Assembly: GCF_008831285.2 (NCBI RefSeq)
Contig: NC_045150.1
Location: 10,616,001 to 10,680,000, forward strand
Length of the DNA stretch: 64,000 bases
Origin: Nymphaea colorata
Taxonomy: Eukaryota > Streptophyta > Magnoliopsida > Nymphaeales > Nymphaeaceae
Direction of reading: 5' to 3'
This document shows positions 43,280 through 54,479 of this stretch, one piece after another. How positions within the stretch are numbered: the stretch's first letter is position 1; each line of letters begins with the position of its first letter. A model generated the notes under the pieces. That model made no database searches and had not been told where the DNA came from. It worked only from the letters and a program-made list of their open reading frames with translations. The translations under genes and the position numbers were made by a program.

Positions 43280-43627
43280 TAGGCCTGGGCATCGGGCTAT
43301 GCCAACCCGACCCGACAATTTTGTGCAGTTAACTACCCTGGCTTGGACCCGGCCAGCCCGCTACCCAGCCCAACTATTAACGGTCAGGCCGGACCCAGTG
43401 CCGGGCCATGATAAGAATGCGTGAGGGCTGGCCCATTTTTGCTGCCTCCATGGCATCACTTCTGCCAGACTGCCACTTCCTCCTGCACCTTTCCTCCACA
43501 GCTTCACGCTCCGATTGGACCGGCCAAACCCAACATGCTCTTCAACCACCGTCCTGCATGTCACCTTATTCAGACCAACGGAGAACAATCATTCACGTCG
43601 GATTCATTCCAATGGAGAACGACCATC

Positions 43628-43660
<33 letters not shown>

Positions 43661-44038
43661 GAGACCCGTGATAGAGGAATCGAGGAGTCCTCAAGCCTAG
43701 CAGTAGTAGGACGACGACAAATGGTTTGGATTTGGAACAAGAGGCAATGAATTGGTGATGGCATGGTAGGCACGGCCGCGCGTGCCAGGATGTGCGATGA
43801 CGGCGATGCAGCATGGTGAAATGCCGACGGTGAAGGAAGAAAACGAAGACTAAAGTGAACTTTCAATTTTTAAAGTTTGAAACCTTTACAAGGAAACAGA
43901 CTTCAAAATGTATTTAAAAATTAAAAATAAAAAAATTGTTGGGCTTACCGGGCCCGCGACGGGCCACATGTACTGTCTGATACCCGGTCCGCAAAGTTAC
44001 CGGGCCGGGCCGGGTCTGATCATGCAGGCCCATGCCTA
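43280..44038. mobile_element. hAT-like non-autonomous element
   Basis: The ends are TAGGCCTGGGC and the complement of TAGGCATGGGC, flanked by TGCTGGAC (43272-43279) and TGCTCGAC (44039-44046), an 8-base duplication with one mismatch. The sub-terminal DNA is GC-rich on both sides (GGGCCGGGCCGGG near 44000). The length is 759 bases, with no transposase. A GA microsatellite (43639-43660) lies inside. Confidence 0.85.
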
Positions 44039-44046
44039 TGCTCGAC

Positions 44047-45110
44047 TCCCTCAAGGGTGGCAATGACTCCTCCTCCTCCTCTCCCCAACCCAACTTTCTC
44101 TTTTTGCTTATTTTTTTCTTTTTTTTGAGGTAGGGGAGGTGATTGCCCAATGCACTGCATGTGTCAAAAGCTGGAGCATTCGGAATCTTGTCAACAAATA
44201 TTTTTGTTTCAGTTATTTGGAGGTTGGCCTGATCATTCTCCACTATATATCTCTGCTTAGCTTCGTGTTAACGGGTGCAGTATTTGTTCGGGAGAATTCA
44301 TCTATCTGGATTGGTGCAACATCTCATATCAGTTTATTTGTTTCCCTTCAAATCATAACATAATCATTCATATAACATTTTGTTAAAACTGTAATAACTA
44401 ATTATTGATTTTTTGTATTTTTTTTGTCGTAAGAATTCTCTAGAAGCAACCTCATGTATGTATTCACATCTATCTTGAAGTAATGAATTTGAACGCACAA
44501 TCACTACTCTGAAAAAAGTAACACTTTAATTAAAAAAATTGAATGGGATTTATATTTAAGAAATGACTTTTGATTGGATTCGAATTTGATTTCAGTTTTA
44601 ATTAAATATCCCATCATATTCCGATTCAGGTTTCCTTTTGAATTCAATTTCAATTGAATTACCATATACCCAATTTATACGTTTTGAATATCTTTGCATT
44701 CTTAACATATCGTAATGTGGTTTTGGCTCTTGTATTTAAAAGTTGGATTCAGGTGTGGATGTAAATCTAAAATCAATTTTGAATTTTGAATTTAAATGAA
44801 ATTTGAATGTGGATACGGCATGGATTTTTCTTCCTTCGTATTTAAATCCAAATTCGAATTGGAATTATGAATATCCGATAGGATGTCTTCTTCACTATTT
44901 ATAGATGCATACAAAGATTTTTTTGATAGTTTCAAAAGCATTTAAAACTTTTGAAATTAAAGGCTTTGGAGACTTTGCTTAGACTTTTCTTTATGAGCTT
45001 AAGTTTCTCTCTGACCTACAACAAATGTAATGAAGTTCTTATAATATTTAAATTATTTTCCAAACTCATTAATCCTAATTTCCATCCAGGAAAGAGAATT
45101 TAAAAACACA
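44047..45110. other. No gene seen; AATTCGAAT-type tract at 44570-44890
   Basis: The tract has many GGATTCGAATTTG and AATTCGAATTGG-type elements and ends near CCGATAGGATGTC. It may be a relic of the hAT-type MITE seen at 61584. Confidence 0.4.
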
Positions 45111-45345
45111 AAATCTCTCTTTTAATCTTTTTATTTCTCTCTCCTATTTCTCTCTCTCTCTCTCTCTGATTTGTCTATTTTTAGATCTCTCTCTCTCTAA
45201 AACTTTTCTTTTCTCTCTCTCTCTCCCACTTCAGTTCTTTCTCTCCCTTTTTTAAAATCTCTTTCTGTCTCTCTCTTTATTTTACCTCTCTTTTATCTTT
45301 TATCTTTTTTAAACCCCCCCTCTTTCTCTCTCTCTCCACCCCTTT
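45111..45345. repeat. CT-rich low-complexity tract
   Basis: More than 200 bases of CTCTCT and TTTCTC variants, probably an expanded and decayed microsatellite. Confidence 0.85.
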
Positions 45346-47980
45346 TAAACAAATGATGGGTAGGACAATGGTTGGGTTAGGCAGCGTGTTACAGCCATGT
45401 CTTCTGTTTGATTCTTGGAGGGTGCTATCCTAATGGTATTGAGGAACAATGTTGATTTTGAGACTAGGGGTGCCATTATGAGTTCAACTGGACAGGTTCT
45501 TGTCTCCTCCCCCACCCACCTTTTCTCCCTTCCTTTTAGATTTCTCTCCCTTTTACTCTCTCTCTCTCTCTCTATTTATATATTAAGCAAAAAAAGCTCT
45601 CATTTTGCTTGGCCCAAAATCATTCGACTTCACCAAGGCCAACATTAAGGTGCAATACCCAAGATCCTTATCATTGGGACTACACTTAGACTCCCTAAAG
45701 TCTATCGATAGTGGCCCCTTTTTTTTTCCAAGACAGTCATTCATTTTTTTTAAGAAATTATTGGTTTGAAATTTTTAATGGCGTCTCAGCATTAATCATT
45801 TTTCTTGCTTTAAAACATTAAAAAAATGAAATACCAATAATTTTACAAATATGTCATAGTGTTATAGAGAAATTATCGCTATAGTGAGAATATAATATGC
45901 ATGATGGGTATTATTGAATGTCTCAGAATGAGAACGTAAATCAAATTGTTGAGAGATCAGTGAGTCCTTATGGTCTCTTATTTGTTCAATATGTGGCTTA
46001 TAGCTAGAGTATTTCTTCTTTTTCAACAAAACCTGATTAGCTAAAGGCAGTTGATGTCCGTTTGTAATAACCTATACAAAATTGACCATTTGCAATTCAA
46101 TCTGTCCCCACATATCAAGACTGATGGGCAAACGAAAATCGAGTTAGAGGAAAAGAGGAAGGAGTTTCAACATCTTCAGGGTATTCATATAAACTCAAGC
46201 AAAAAGCACAATTGTGAATTGAATTTAATCCAAACCATCAATCAATATAGAAAACACGGTGACAAGAGCATCATTTTTATTACAATAGACCAACGGTACT
46301 TGTACAAACTAAAGCAGGAAAAGGCAGTTGTGATATGAATTTAATCCATAATATCCACCAGTAAAAAAGACAAAGTGACGAGAACCTCACTTTCTTTATC
46401 ATAGACCAAGGCATCCGTACAAACTAAAGCAAGAAAAAAGAGTTGAAATGAATTTAATCCAGAGCATCCAGCAGTCACAAAGACAGTGATAAGAGAATAA
46501 TTTTATTTACTATAGACCAAACATTATTGATTACATATTTTCAGGTTCATTCCCCTTTTAATGATTATTGTCAATTTCTAGGGAAACTTTCCAAGATACA
46601 TATAAATATTTTACACATCCAGTGACATATGGATATGCTCCAGTGCTGAAATCTATAAAATTTTAAAAGATTCTTGAAATCTGATTTGTGGATCAAATAT
46701 TCTATATTTATAATTAAAAAGCTAGCTGCCAACATGGGACCTTACATGACACACCACAAAGTATGCACACAAAGGTAACAATCTAACGGAAACTTTCTGC
46801 TGTGTAATGAAAGGCCACGAGTTTTTTCACGGTCGCATTATAAAATAAGGTGACGACTTTTACCGCATGAGCTGCTTGTTTTCTTTGACACAATTTTACT
46901 TCTTGTGGTAGTAAGTGATAATTCTTGTAGCGTCTTTGTTTCTATTCTCTTCGGCTAAAAGGAAAGACTTCAAAGCTCTTTTTTTTTTAATTGGTGAAAA
47001 CTATAGAACAAAGGGCATAGAGGTCTTTTTAACCCTTACTTGCTGAGAGATCTCAAAGATGAAGCTAGGAATTGTTTGTTGTAGGAAGCAAACTATTGTT
47101 TCTAAATTTTTACAGAACAAGAAATATATTTATTTTATTTTATTTTATACAGGATAAACTAAAATATTTGAAATTTAAAAATAATTTATTTATTTTTTTA
47201 AATCCAAGAAGAAATACAGCCTCTACCAGGCCCCCCTGCCTCCAGTACTCCCTCTCTCTATAATTTTGTTGGTCAAAGCCTTTGGCCCCCATGACTGAGG
47301 GTGGCTCTTTGAGAACGAAAAGTGAAAAATAAAGAAGAAAAATTTAGCATATTTTTATAGTTAAAAAGCATTGTGCCATTACTAATCAAATTTGTGTTCC
47401 TTTATGTTTTATGCCATATTCAGGCCGAAGTCCACTTTGTGTTATGGAGATCCAACCCGATTATGTCTATATTTGGGATCATAAGCTTCTTGGATCCAAA
47501 TTCAGTTTTGAAAGTAGAGCTTACATCTGAATCCCAAGTCCTAGCTGAATCCAAACCACTGGCATCCACACTTGCACATAGGGATGCCTATATATCTGCT
47601 TTTGATAGAAAATCTAATCGATCTGTTTGAAGAAATCGGATAAGAAAAAGAAAAACATATCGTATTAAAAAGTAGGATTGAATTCAGCTTTAATAATTGG
47701 CTTACAATCAGATTTTCGGATATACATAAACATCCGGTTGGATTTGGATATGGATTTGAAACAGATTTGTTATTAAGCAAATATCCTATGCGGCTGTCTA
47801 CAGCACAACCAACCAGATTAGCTACACTGTTCTTAGGAGGCATGGCCGTGATATCACTTCACACATGAGGAGAGTGGCACGACACTTTTTCTATCAAATC
47901 TTTCTTCTACTCTTCACATCATCACATTAATATATTAGCTTCACTTTCTAATTGACTTGCTCTCTTCTACTCTTGGGCAG
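45346..47980. other. No gene seen
   Basis: 46180-46520 holds imperfect direct repeats containing GAATTTAATCCA and CTAAAGCA(A/G)GAAAA, about 115-120 bases apart (three units). 47440-47770 has ATCCAAATTC-type repeats. No domain is recognised on either strand. Confidence 0.45.
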
Positions 47981-48533
47981 TGGGTGGGTGTGTGCAGAGC
48001 TTACTTGGTTGAAGCAAGGTGGACGGTGCCCGACAGACACCAAGGCTAGAGGAATATCTGAGCAACATCCGGGCAGCCATTACTGGCCCTATTCTCCTCC
48101 CTGCCTACTTCTTCCGAGTATTATCTTCCGAGTTGACAATGTTTTTGTTCTCTTTTTCTGTTTTGATTGGCTGATGATCTTCTCTTTATATATTGAACAC
48201 TTGATAAAAGGTTGGATTTGGGAGGGGAACCTGCCCAGATCGGTCCAGATTTGTATAAACGTGGCAAGGGTAGCAGAGGAGCAAGCACGACACCACATAA
48301 GGAACTTGCTAAGGGATGCATGGAGGAGGCTGAACAGGGAGTTGCTCTCTGCTCAGCAGCAGCAACATCAGACCACCTTCTCTCGTTCCTTCATGAATGT
48401 AGCTCTCAACATTGCGAGGGTCTCCCAGTGCATGTACAACTATAAAGATGGCGTCGGTGTTTGGAGCATGAGTCCATGGACCGTATCTACTCTCTCATTG
48501 CCGAGCCCATGGAGACTGCCTAAGCAAGCAACC
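47981..48533 (+). pseudogene. Terpene synthase relic, 3' exons
   Basis: Terpene synthases cyclise prenyl diphosphates to volatile or defensive terpenes. After a good splice acceptor (TTGGGCAG at 47973-47980) the frame reads WVGVCRAYLVEARW, then after a shift LEEYLSNIRAAITGPILL and AYFFRVLSSEL. A second part has NLPRSVQICINVARV, ARHHIRNLLRDAWRRLN and FSRSFMNVALNIARVSQ. The last part, DGVGV, a one-base shift, then EHESMDRIYSLIAEPMETA, ends at TAA 48531-48533. This is the C-terminal end of the alpha domain. The NSE/DTE metal-site part is degraded and the DDxxD exons are absent. Confidence 0.85.
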
Positions 48534-48651
48534 AGTGTCACTGTTTCCCATTCCATCAACCATGTTGGTGCCCATTAACCGAATCCTACTTATGATGCTA
48601 TGTATCATCATGTAATAAAATGGGTACATTAATGAATTAAATTCAGTATAC

Positions 48652-48663
48652 TCTCTCTCTTTA

Positions 48664-48704
<41 letters not shown>

Positions 48705-48706
48705 TG
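48652..48706. repeat. (CT)n then (CA)n microsatellite
   Basis: CT units interrupted by TTTATCT are followed by CACACACACACACACA. Confidence 0.95.
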
Positions 48707-48744
48707 TATACACTCAGTCATAATTTCCTTTATATCTCTACACC

Positions 48745-48960
48745 TCATAAAGCACTTCTTGTTGTCATCTCTAAAGATTTGGAACCATCCTCCTTTAGTC
48801 AAGCTGTTAAGCATCAATGTTGGTGTGACGCCATGGCTGCTGAATTTAGAGCACCAGAAGAGAATGAAACATGAGATTTGGTGCATACTCTAAAAAATAA
48901 AACCCATGGGAATAAGTGGGTTTACCGAATTAAATACAATTCTAAAGCAAGTGGCGGAAT
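48745..48960 (+). pseudogene. Copia reverse transcriptase scrap
   Basis: About 70 codons match the start of copia reverse transcriptase: EPSSFSQAVKHQCWCDAMAA, then ENET-stop-DLV, then GNKWVYRIKYNSKASGG. Copia sequence stops abruptly near 48960 and resistance-gene sequence follows. The rest of the element is missing. Confidence 0.75.
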
Positions 48961-49028
48961 GATCCAAGGCTTTCTTACCTTGTTCCATGAAGCAAAGAAT
49001 CCTTATCCCTTTTGCCAAGCTCATGCCT

Positions 49029-49300
49029 TCAGCTGTCGTCTAGATCTTTGTTGCCTTGTTGCTGGAATGGCTTCGATTGCATCATTGAGGCTGCGCAATA
49101 GTCCAGCTTCTGGAGGTTGATGAGATCATCTTTGCATTCAAGATGAGGCTGACCTTTTCTTTCAATAAACTGGTGATGGCTTCCAAAATAACAGAAAGAG
49201 TGCTTCTGCAAGTACATCCATACTAACGCCAACCTCCCCTGTTTCTTGGTAGATGGGAAGAGCAGAGGAAAAGAATCAGAAGTGAAGAAATTAGGCAAAT
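49029..49300 (-). pseudogene. Resistance-protein coiled-coil scrap
   Basis: Reading leftwards, ALPIYQETGEVGVSMDVLAEA and then KDDLINLQKLDYCAA correspond to the same N-terminal coiled-coil region as 41744-41535 (ALVQTAIS, KDDLKKLQRILK), with frameshifts. Only about 80 codons remain. It is on the same strand as the relic at 40473. Confidence 0.55.
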
Positions 49301-50540
49301 TAAGGAAGAGATCAAACTTACAAAGGTGAGCAAGTGGGCATGCGCCCCTCTAATTAGATTCACCGCTGCCGTGGTGGAGAGTACATAAATACAACAAGAC
49401 TCTTGCCTTCTTTTAACTCAGAAAATTAAATTTCTCAAGTTGCTGAGTTTATGAGAGAATAAATCTTTAAGGGTCCATTTGTTTGCCTCCAATCAGAAGC
49501 TTTACCGATTTGGACTATGGTGAGCCCCATATATTTTTTCTGCTAAAAAAATATGGGAAAAATGTCTCGATCCCAATCTTCTACACTTCCCTTTTCTCAT
49601 GTTTGCAGGTTTCTTTTTCTAGGGTTTTCATCTATCCTATTTTATTATGTAAAAAATTTGGATGCGTGATCTTGTTTTTCTTTTATTTTCTCAAAATCAC
49701 AAAGCTTATTTAGATATCAGGCTTGGGCAATTAATGGGTCTTGCACCAAGGACTGGATAATAAGATACAACTCTAACCTTCTGCCCAAAATTGCTGACCC
49801 AAGACGAGAACAGGAGAGAGGAATGGATATGTAAATTACTGGATGTTAAAAATATTTTCTTCCCATACAACCTAACTTTTAACATATTGTCTTAAAATTA
49901 AGCAATTTGGTATATATCCAATTGGATAGTAAATTCAAAATAAAACAAAGCTGAATTTATATATCCAAATCCAAATTTAAATATCTGAGTCCAATGCATA
50001 GTTAAAATCGGAGTTTGAATATACATCAAATCCAAAGTTTTTACAACTAAAAATGTTCTCAAAGTTCTAAATCTGGACCCGGTTCAAAGTAATTGTGTTT
50101 TCATATACAACAACCGTCTTTTATATTTTTATGATGTAATCTTCTCACCCACCGTTTTGCATAGGGCTAAGTTTATAAACTCCCTCAGTGCCTTGTGTTG
50201 CCATTTAGTTTATAAAGGAGCTAAGAGGGTGTTTGGCAATAGAGACACTTTGTGAGTGTTCCATAGATCTACAGCAAAATTATAGAAGGTTCATTGGACA
50301 CTAGAGCTATTGTTTCATGAACCTTTATCAATTTTCTGGGCAGATTCATGGAACCTTTACAATCAATGCCTTAAAGGAACACATTGCTCACGTGCACTTA
50401 TTCATTATTTATTAAAATATGAGAATGGCATTTTTCAATTAATAAATTTGTTTCCACAACAATTTAAGAGCAACAAGTATTTCCTAATCAACGTTCTAAT
50501 AGTTTGAAAATTCTTAGAAGGTGTAATCACCCCATGTTTT
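49301..50540. other. No gene seen
   Basis: AT-rich, with an ATCCAAAT-type tract at 49900-50060. Confidence 0.45.
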
Positions 50541-50547
50541 CTAAAAT

Positions 50548-50973
50548 TCAATATTTATCATTTTTCAAACATTTCATGATAGCAACTGCCTCAGCCCTTG
50601 CCCCACTTCCAACTTTATAGCAAACTTGGCCACGCACCCACCAAATGGGTGTCACTTTCAAAAATACACCCTCCATCGCCACCGTCTCCACAAGGAGTGG
50701 ACAAATCCCGCATTTCTTCACCACTCGCACTGCCCAGTTCTTTTTCTTCACCATGTCTTGCAAGGTTATCTGAAGATCTCGGACACGAAAAGGACCTGAG
50801 GCAGAAGACAAAATTTTAGAAGTGCCGCAGCTGCTGTCGCAGGAGGGCATTCCAGGCGTGACTTTCTCTGGAGCGCATTTTTTACTGGAGGCGATCCAGA
50901 GGTCGAGTAAGGCGGCGTTGGATTTGGGCACGTGTCTAGTATTTTTTATCCAATTTTCAGATTTTTTGGACAA
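50548..50973 (-). other. Open frame of 141 codons; unrecognised
   Basis: The frame includes LQITLQDMVKKKNWAVRVVK, KCGICPLLVETVAMEGVFL and an alanine-rich end ARAEAVAIMKCL. It looks coding in composition and lies just left of copia element F. I considered the C-terminus of the armadillo-type gene cut by the other end of F, but could not align it convincingly. There is no known family. Confidence 0.3.
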
Positions 50974-51179
50974 TCCTGTGAAGAGATACGGAATTTACAA
51001 GTGCCACAGGTTTCTAAAGGTTCCTGTGGCCTCCTTCGACAGAGAGACTCACCTGCGACCCAGACTGTCTTCAGCTGGGAATCCGCTGTGCCAATATCAT
51101 GGCCGACGCTGCAAGCTGAAATCAAAGAGATGAAGCATTCAAGGGAGCCAAGTCCACCGAGCATAATACCCTGAAAATT

Positions 51180-52482
51180 ACCTCCACCCCACTCAATGGT
51201 GCTAACTATTTGAGTTGGGCGAAGGCTGCTCGCTTGGTTCCTATTGGAAGATCAAAGGCATGATATATTAATGGGAAAACCAAAGCTCCAGCCACTACTG
51301 TTCCCAACTATGATGAATGGGAATCAGAGAATGACATGGCTGCTCAACTCTATGGAACCATCCATAGCAAATCTGTTCACATATCAAGATACCGCACATG
51401 TAATATGGGAGGCTCTAAAAGAACTTTACAGTGAGCCAAATAATCTTGCTCAAGTATACCAGATACAATGCGAGATTGCTGATCTCACCCTCCATGACCA
51501 AGATGTGCAGCGGTACATTGGGAGACTCATGAGTCTATATGATGAGCTCCTTCAATATCGACCAGTGACCTCTGATCCAGTCATTTACAGATGGCATTTT
51601 GAAGAAGATCAAATCTTCAAGGTCCTCGTTGGATTGAGTGAGGACTATGAAGCCATAAGGACACAAATCCTGAATACTATGCTGCTGCCAAAATTCAATG
51701 CTGTTTGTCAAATGATTCAGAGAGAGGTATCAAGGCGAAGAGTCATGAGCGTCCCTCCTAAAACGGACTCCATAGAAGACAGCCAAGAAAGAATGGTGTG
51801 CCTTTCACAATCCGGCACTAATCAAGGCATACAAAGGTACCACTCAAACACACAGAAAAATCACAGCAAACTTAAGTATACTCACTGCAGGAAAATGGGT
51901 CACATACGTGATCGCTGCTGGGAACTTGTGCGGCGACCATGGAAGGAAAAGGGTTCATCTTCAATCCCAGACAAAGACATCAACCTTGCAAACTTTGTCA
52001 CCAAAGATGACCTGGAAAAATTCTTCCAGAAATTATGTAAAGCGAATCTATTATCTTCCCAACTAGTGGGTGATGTCTCAGATGGTAAGTTCTGTGCCTT
52101 ATTGAATGCCACTAAAAGTAAATCCTTGATAGTTGATTCTGGTGCTATTGATCACATGACTAATGATCCCACAATACTTGCCGATCTAAACAAGGATCCT
52201 CATCGTTCTGTTTTTTCTGCTGATGGGTCATCTACGGTTGTTGCTCGCATTGGAAAAACATCCTTCGCGAAAAATATTAGTTCTGCTTTACTTGTTCCTA
52301 AGCTTGCTGTCAACCTTATGTCTGTTAGCAAAATCACTCAAAATTATGATTGTCTGGCTGTTTTCTCCAAGAAGGATGTAACATTTCAAGACCTGAGCTC
52401 AAAGAAGGTGATTGGGGAAGGCCAACGCCATGGTGACCTCTACACTTTGGACACTGACTGTTTGAGTTTTTTCTCCAAATAA
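51180..52482 (+). pseudogene. Copia gag and protease, element F
   Basis: Gag starts near 51190 with a frame that has PLNGANYLSWAKAARL. After a shift, the 412-codon frame from 51244 carries TWLLNSMEPSIANLF, VYQIQCEIADLTLHDQ, FEEDQIFKVLVGLSEDYEA and the zinc knuckle KYTHCRKMGHIRDRC, whose first Cys has become Tyr. The protease motif is LIVDSGAIDHMT near 52128-52163 (usual DSGATDHM). Gag and protease are continuous here, which makes F the best copy of this lineage in the window. Confidence 0.86.
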
Positions 52483-53770
52483 AAATCGACTCAAAGGACA
52501 GACTATCAAATTTGACATGCTCGATTAGGACACATATATGATCGGAACCTCAGTCTCCTCACCATTGATGATAATAAAGCGTGTAATGCATGCGAATTCG
52601 CCAAATTCACACACCTCACCTTCCAGCCGATTCATGAAAGGTCTGAAAAAGCTTTTGATCTCATTCACTCGGATGTTTGGGGACCTACTCCAGAGGACTC
52701 TCATGCTGGTTTTAAGTTCTATGTCTCTTTCATTGATGATATGACTCGTGTAACATGGATTTATTTTCTCAAAAATAAAAGTTAAGTGCCAAAATTTTTT
52801 GAAGAATTCTATGCCCTCATTCTCCCTCAATATTGTGGTAAGATTAAAATGCTTCGCTTTGACTGTTGCCGGCTGACTGTGTCTGGCCCCGCCAAGCCAA
52901 TAAAAGGTGATGCTGCTTGGCCAGCTTAGGCATAGTTGGAAGGCATGTGGGATTCAATTACACGCTGAGTCTAGCAGAAAGCAATGCACGTGGAATGTGC
53001 AGTGCGGTGGTGCGACGACAAGGCGTTTCAATGCATCAAGATCAGCGGTCCCTTTGGAAGTGCAAGTCCGTCGTTGGGGAATCCAGTGGGTTCCCCACGT
53101 GTAGTGTTTGGATACACAAGGGGGTGCGCGTGGGTTAGGGGCAATTCCCCCAGTGGGCGCATACGCTGCGTTCCACAACCGCGTAGAGTCACGCGGGGGT
53201 GAGCAAGTGAATGCTCATCGTCGAGTAGGGCGATGGTCGGCCGCCTTACTTAATGACATATAGTCGTCAACTGGCTTCGGCTGGGGACTTCCTCCCAAGG
53301 GAAGTCTACCCCCACCCAGATTTCATTTGGATGTAGATAGGCACTTGGAGGAATGGCAAAGTTCTGACAGGGCCTCATGGCCACGGCTTGCCGATGGTCG
53401 ACAATGGGATAAACCTGGGTGATGGTGTGCCGAGTGCTTAGCACTCCTCCTCTAGTCCACAGTCCCGAAGAAAAGATGAATGCTTCCGCTAGCTTAAGAG
53501 AGAGACGGCTGGCCGAAGGCTTTGGGGAACGCCTTCGGCACCACGCGGGATGGAGAAACTCGGCCCGTGACATTGACAATGGTGGTGAATATGTGAATGA
53601 TGCATTGAAAAACTTCATGAGGAAGCATGGAATACAACCCCAATATACCTGCGCCGGGATGCCTCAGCAAAACGGCATTGCACAAAGAAAAAACCGACAA
53701 TTTCTGAATATTGCTCAGGCTCTTATGATGCACAAGAACGTACCTCAGATTTTTTGAAGCGAAACCATTG
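52483..53770 (+). pseudogene. Copia integrase, element F, split by a solo LTR
   Basis: Before the insertion: CEFAKFTHLTFQPI-type zinc region, then LIHSDVWGPTPEDSHAG and SFIDDMTRVTWIYFL, then a TAA after KNKS. After the insertion at 52864-53572: DNGGEYVNDALKNFMRKHG, QQNGIAQRKNRQFL and a stop at 53755. The second catalytic Asp codon is restored if the 5-base duplication TTGAC is removed. The AERKNRH Glu reads AQRKNR here (Glu to Gln), so the catalytic site is lost. Confidence 0.85.
52864..53572. mobile_element. Solo LTR of an unrelated retrotransposon
   Basis: The 709-base insert starts TGTTGCCGGC and ends CCCGTGACA, and is flanked by the perfect 5-base repeat TTGAC (52859-52863 and 53573-53577). 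It is GC-rich compared with its host element. An AATAAAAGG lies near 52900. It encodes no protein domain, so a solo LTR left by recombination is the simplest reading. A TRIM would need internal primer and polypurine sites, which I do not see. Confidence 0.88.
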
Positions 53771-54479
53771 GGACAACATGTTATCCAATTGAGTTCCAAA
53801 CTCTAGCATAGAAGGAAAAATTCCTCTTGAACCCTTCTTAATAAGCCACTGTCACTTAAACACCTCAGGGTATTTGGGTGCAAATGTTTCGTACATGTGC
53901 AAGAAAGATTATGAAATAAATTCCAGCGACATGCGATTAAGTGTATATTCTTAGGATACTCAAGCAAGAAGAGAGGTTATCGCTGTTTTGACCCTCTCTC
54001 TAAACGTATGATTGTATCTCAAGATGTAAAATTCTATGAAAGTCAACATTTCTCTGACTGCTGCATACAGGGGGAGGCAAATAACAGAAACTCTGCTGAA
54101 AATAGTGTTGATGATACTCCACGTCCGCTGGCTGACATCTTTGCAAGTCAAATGCCTACATGCCAACCAGAGATTGCCCACTTTCCCAGTAACAATAGAA
54201 GCCTTGAAAACACTATTTTGGAGGAAGACGAACCACCTACCAACGTCGAATCTCAACCAGGCGTAAGACATTCCTCTAGAGTGACTCGGCCTCCATCCAA
54301 GTTGAGTGATTACTATACTTACTTATCCGTTGGAAGTCTTCATTCACTAGACAATTATCTCTCTTTTGAAGTTCTCTCGCATAATTACAAGTCATACATT
54401 TTGTTATTTATCGCCATCAAGAGCCAAGAAACTTTAATGAAGCTAGTGCAGTCTTACGGTGGAGGGCAGCTATGGAAGA

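Noticed and set aside
50548-50973. Joining this frame to the armadillo-type gene as its 3' exon
   Set aside because: Strand and position fit, but the residues could not be aligned with the expected C-terminal region of that family.
52954-53618. Several frames within the 52864-53572 insert
   Set aside because: They lie inside a solo LTR with TG...CA ends and target duplications, and no retroelement or host domain is present.
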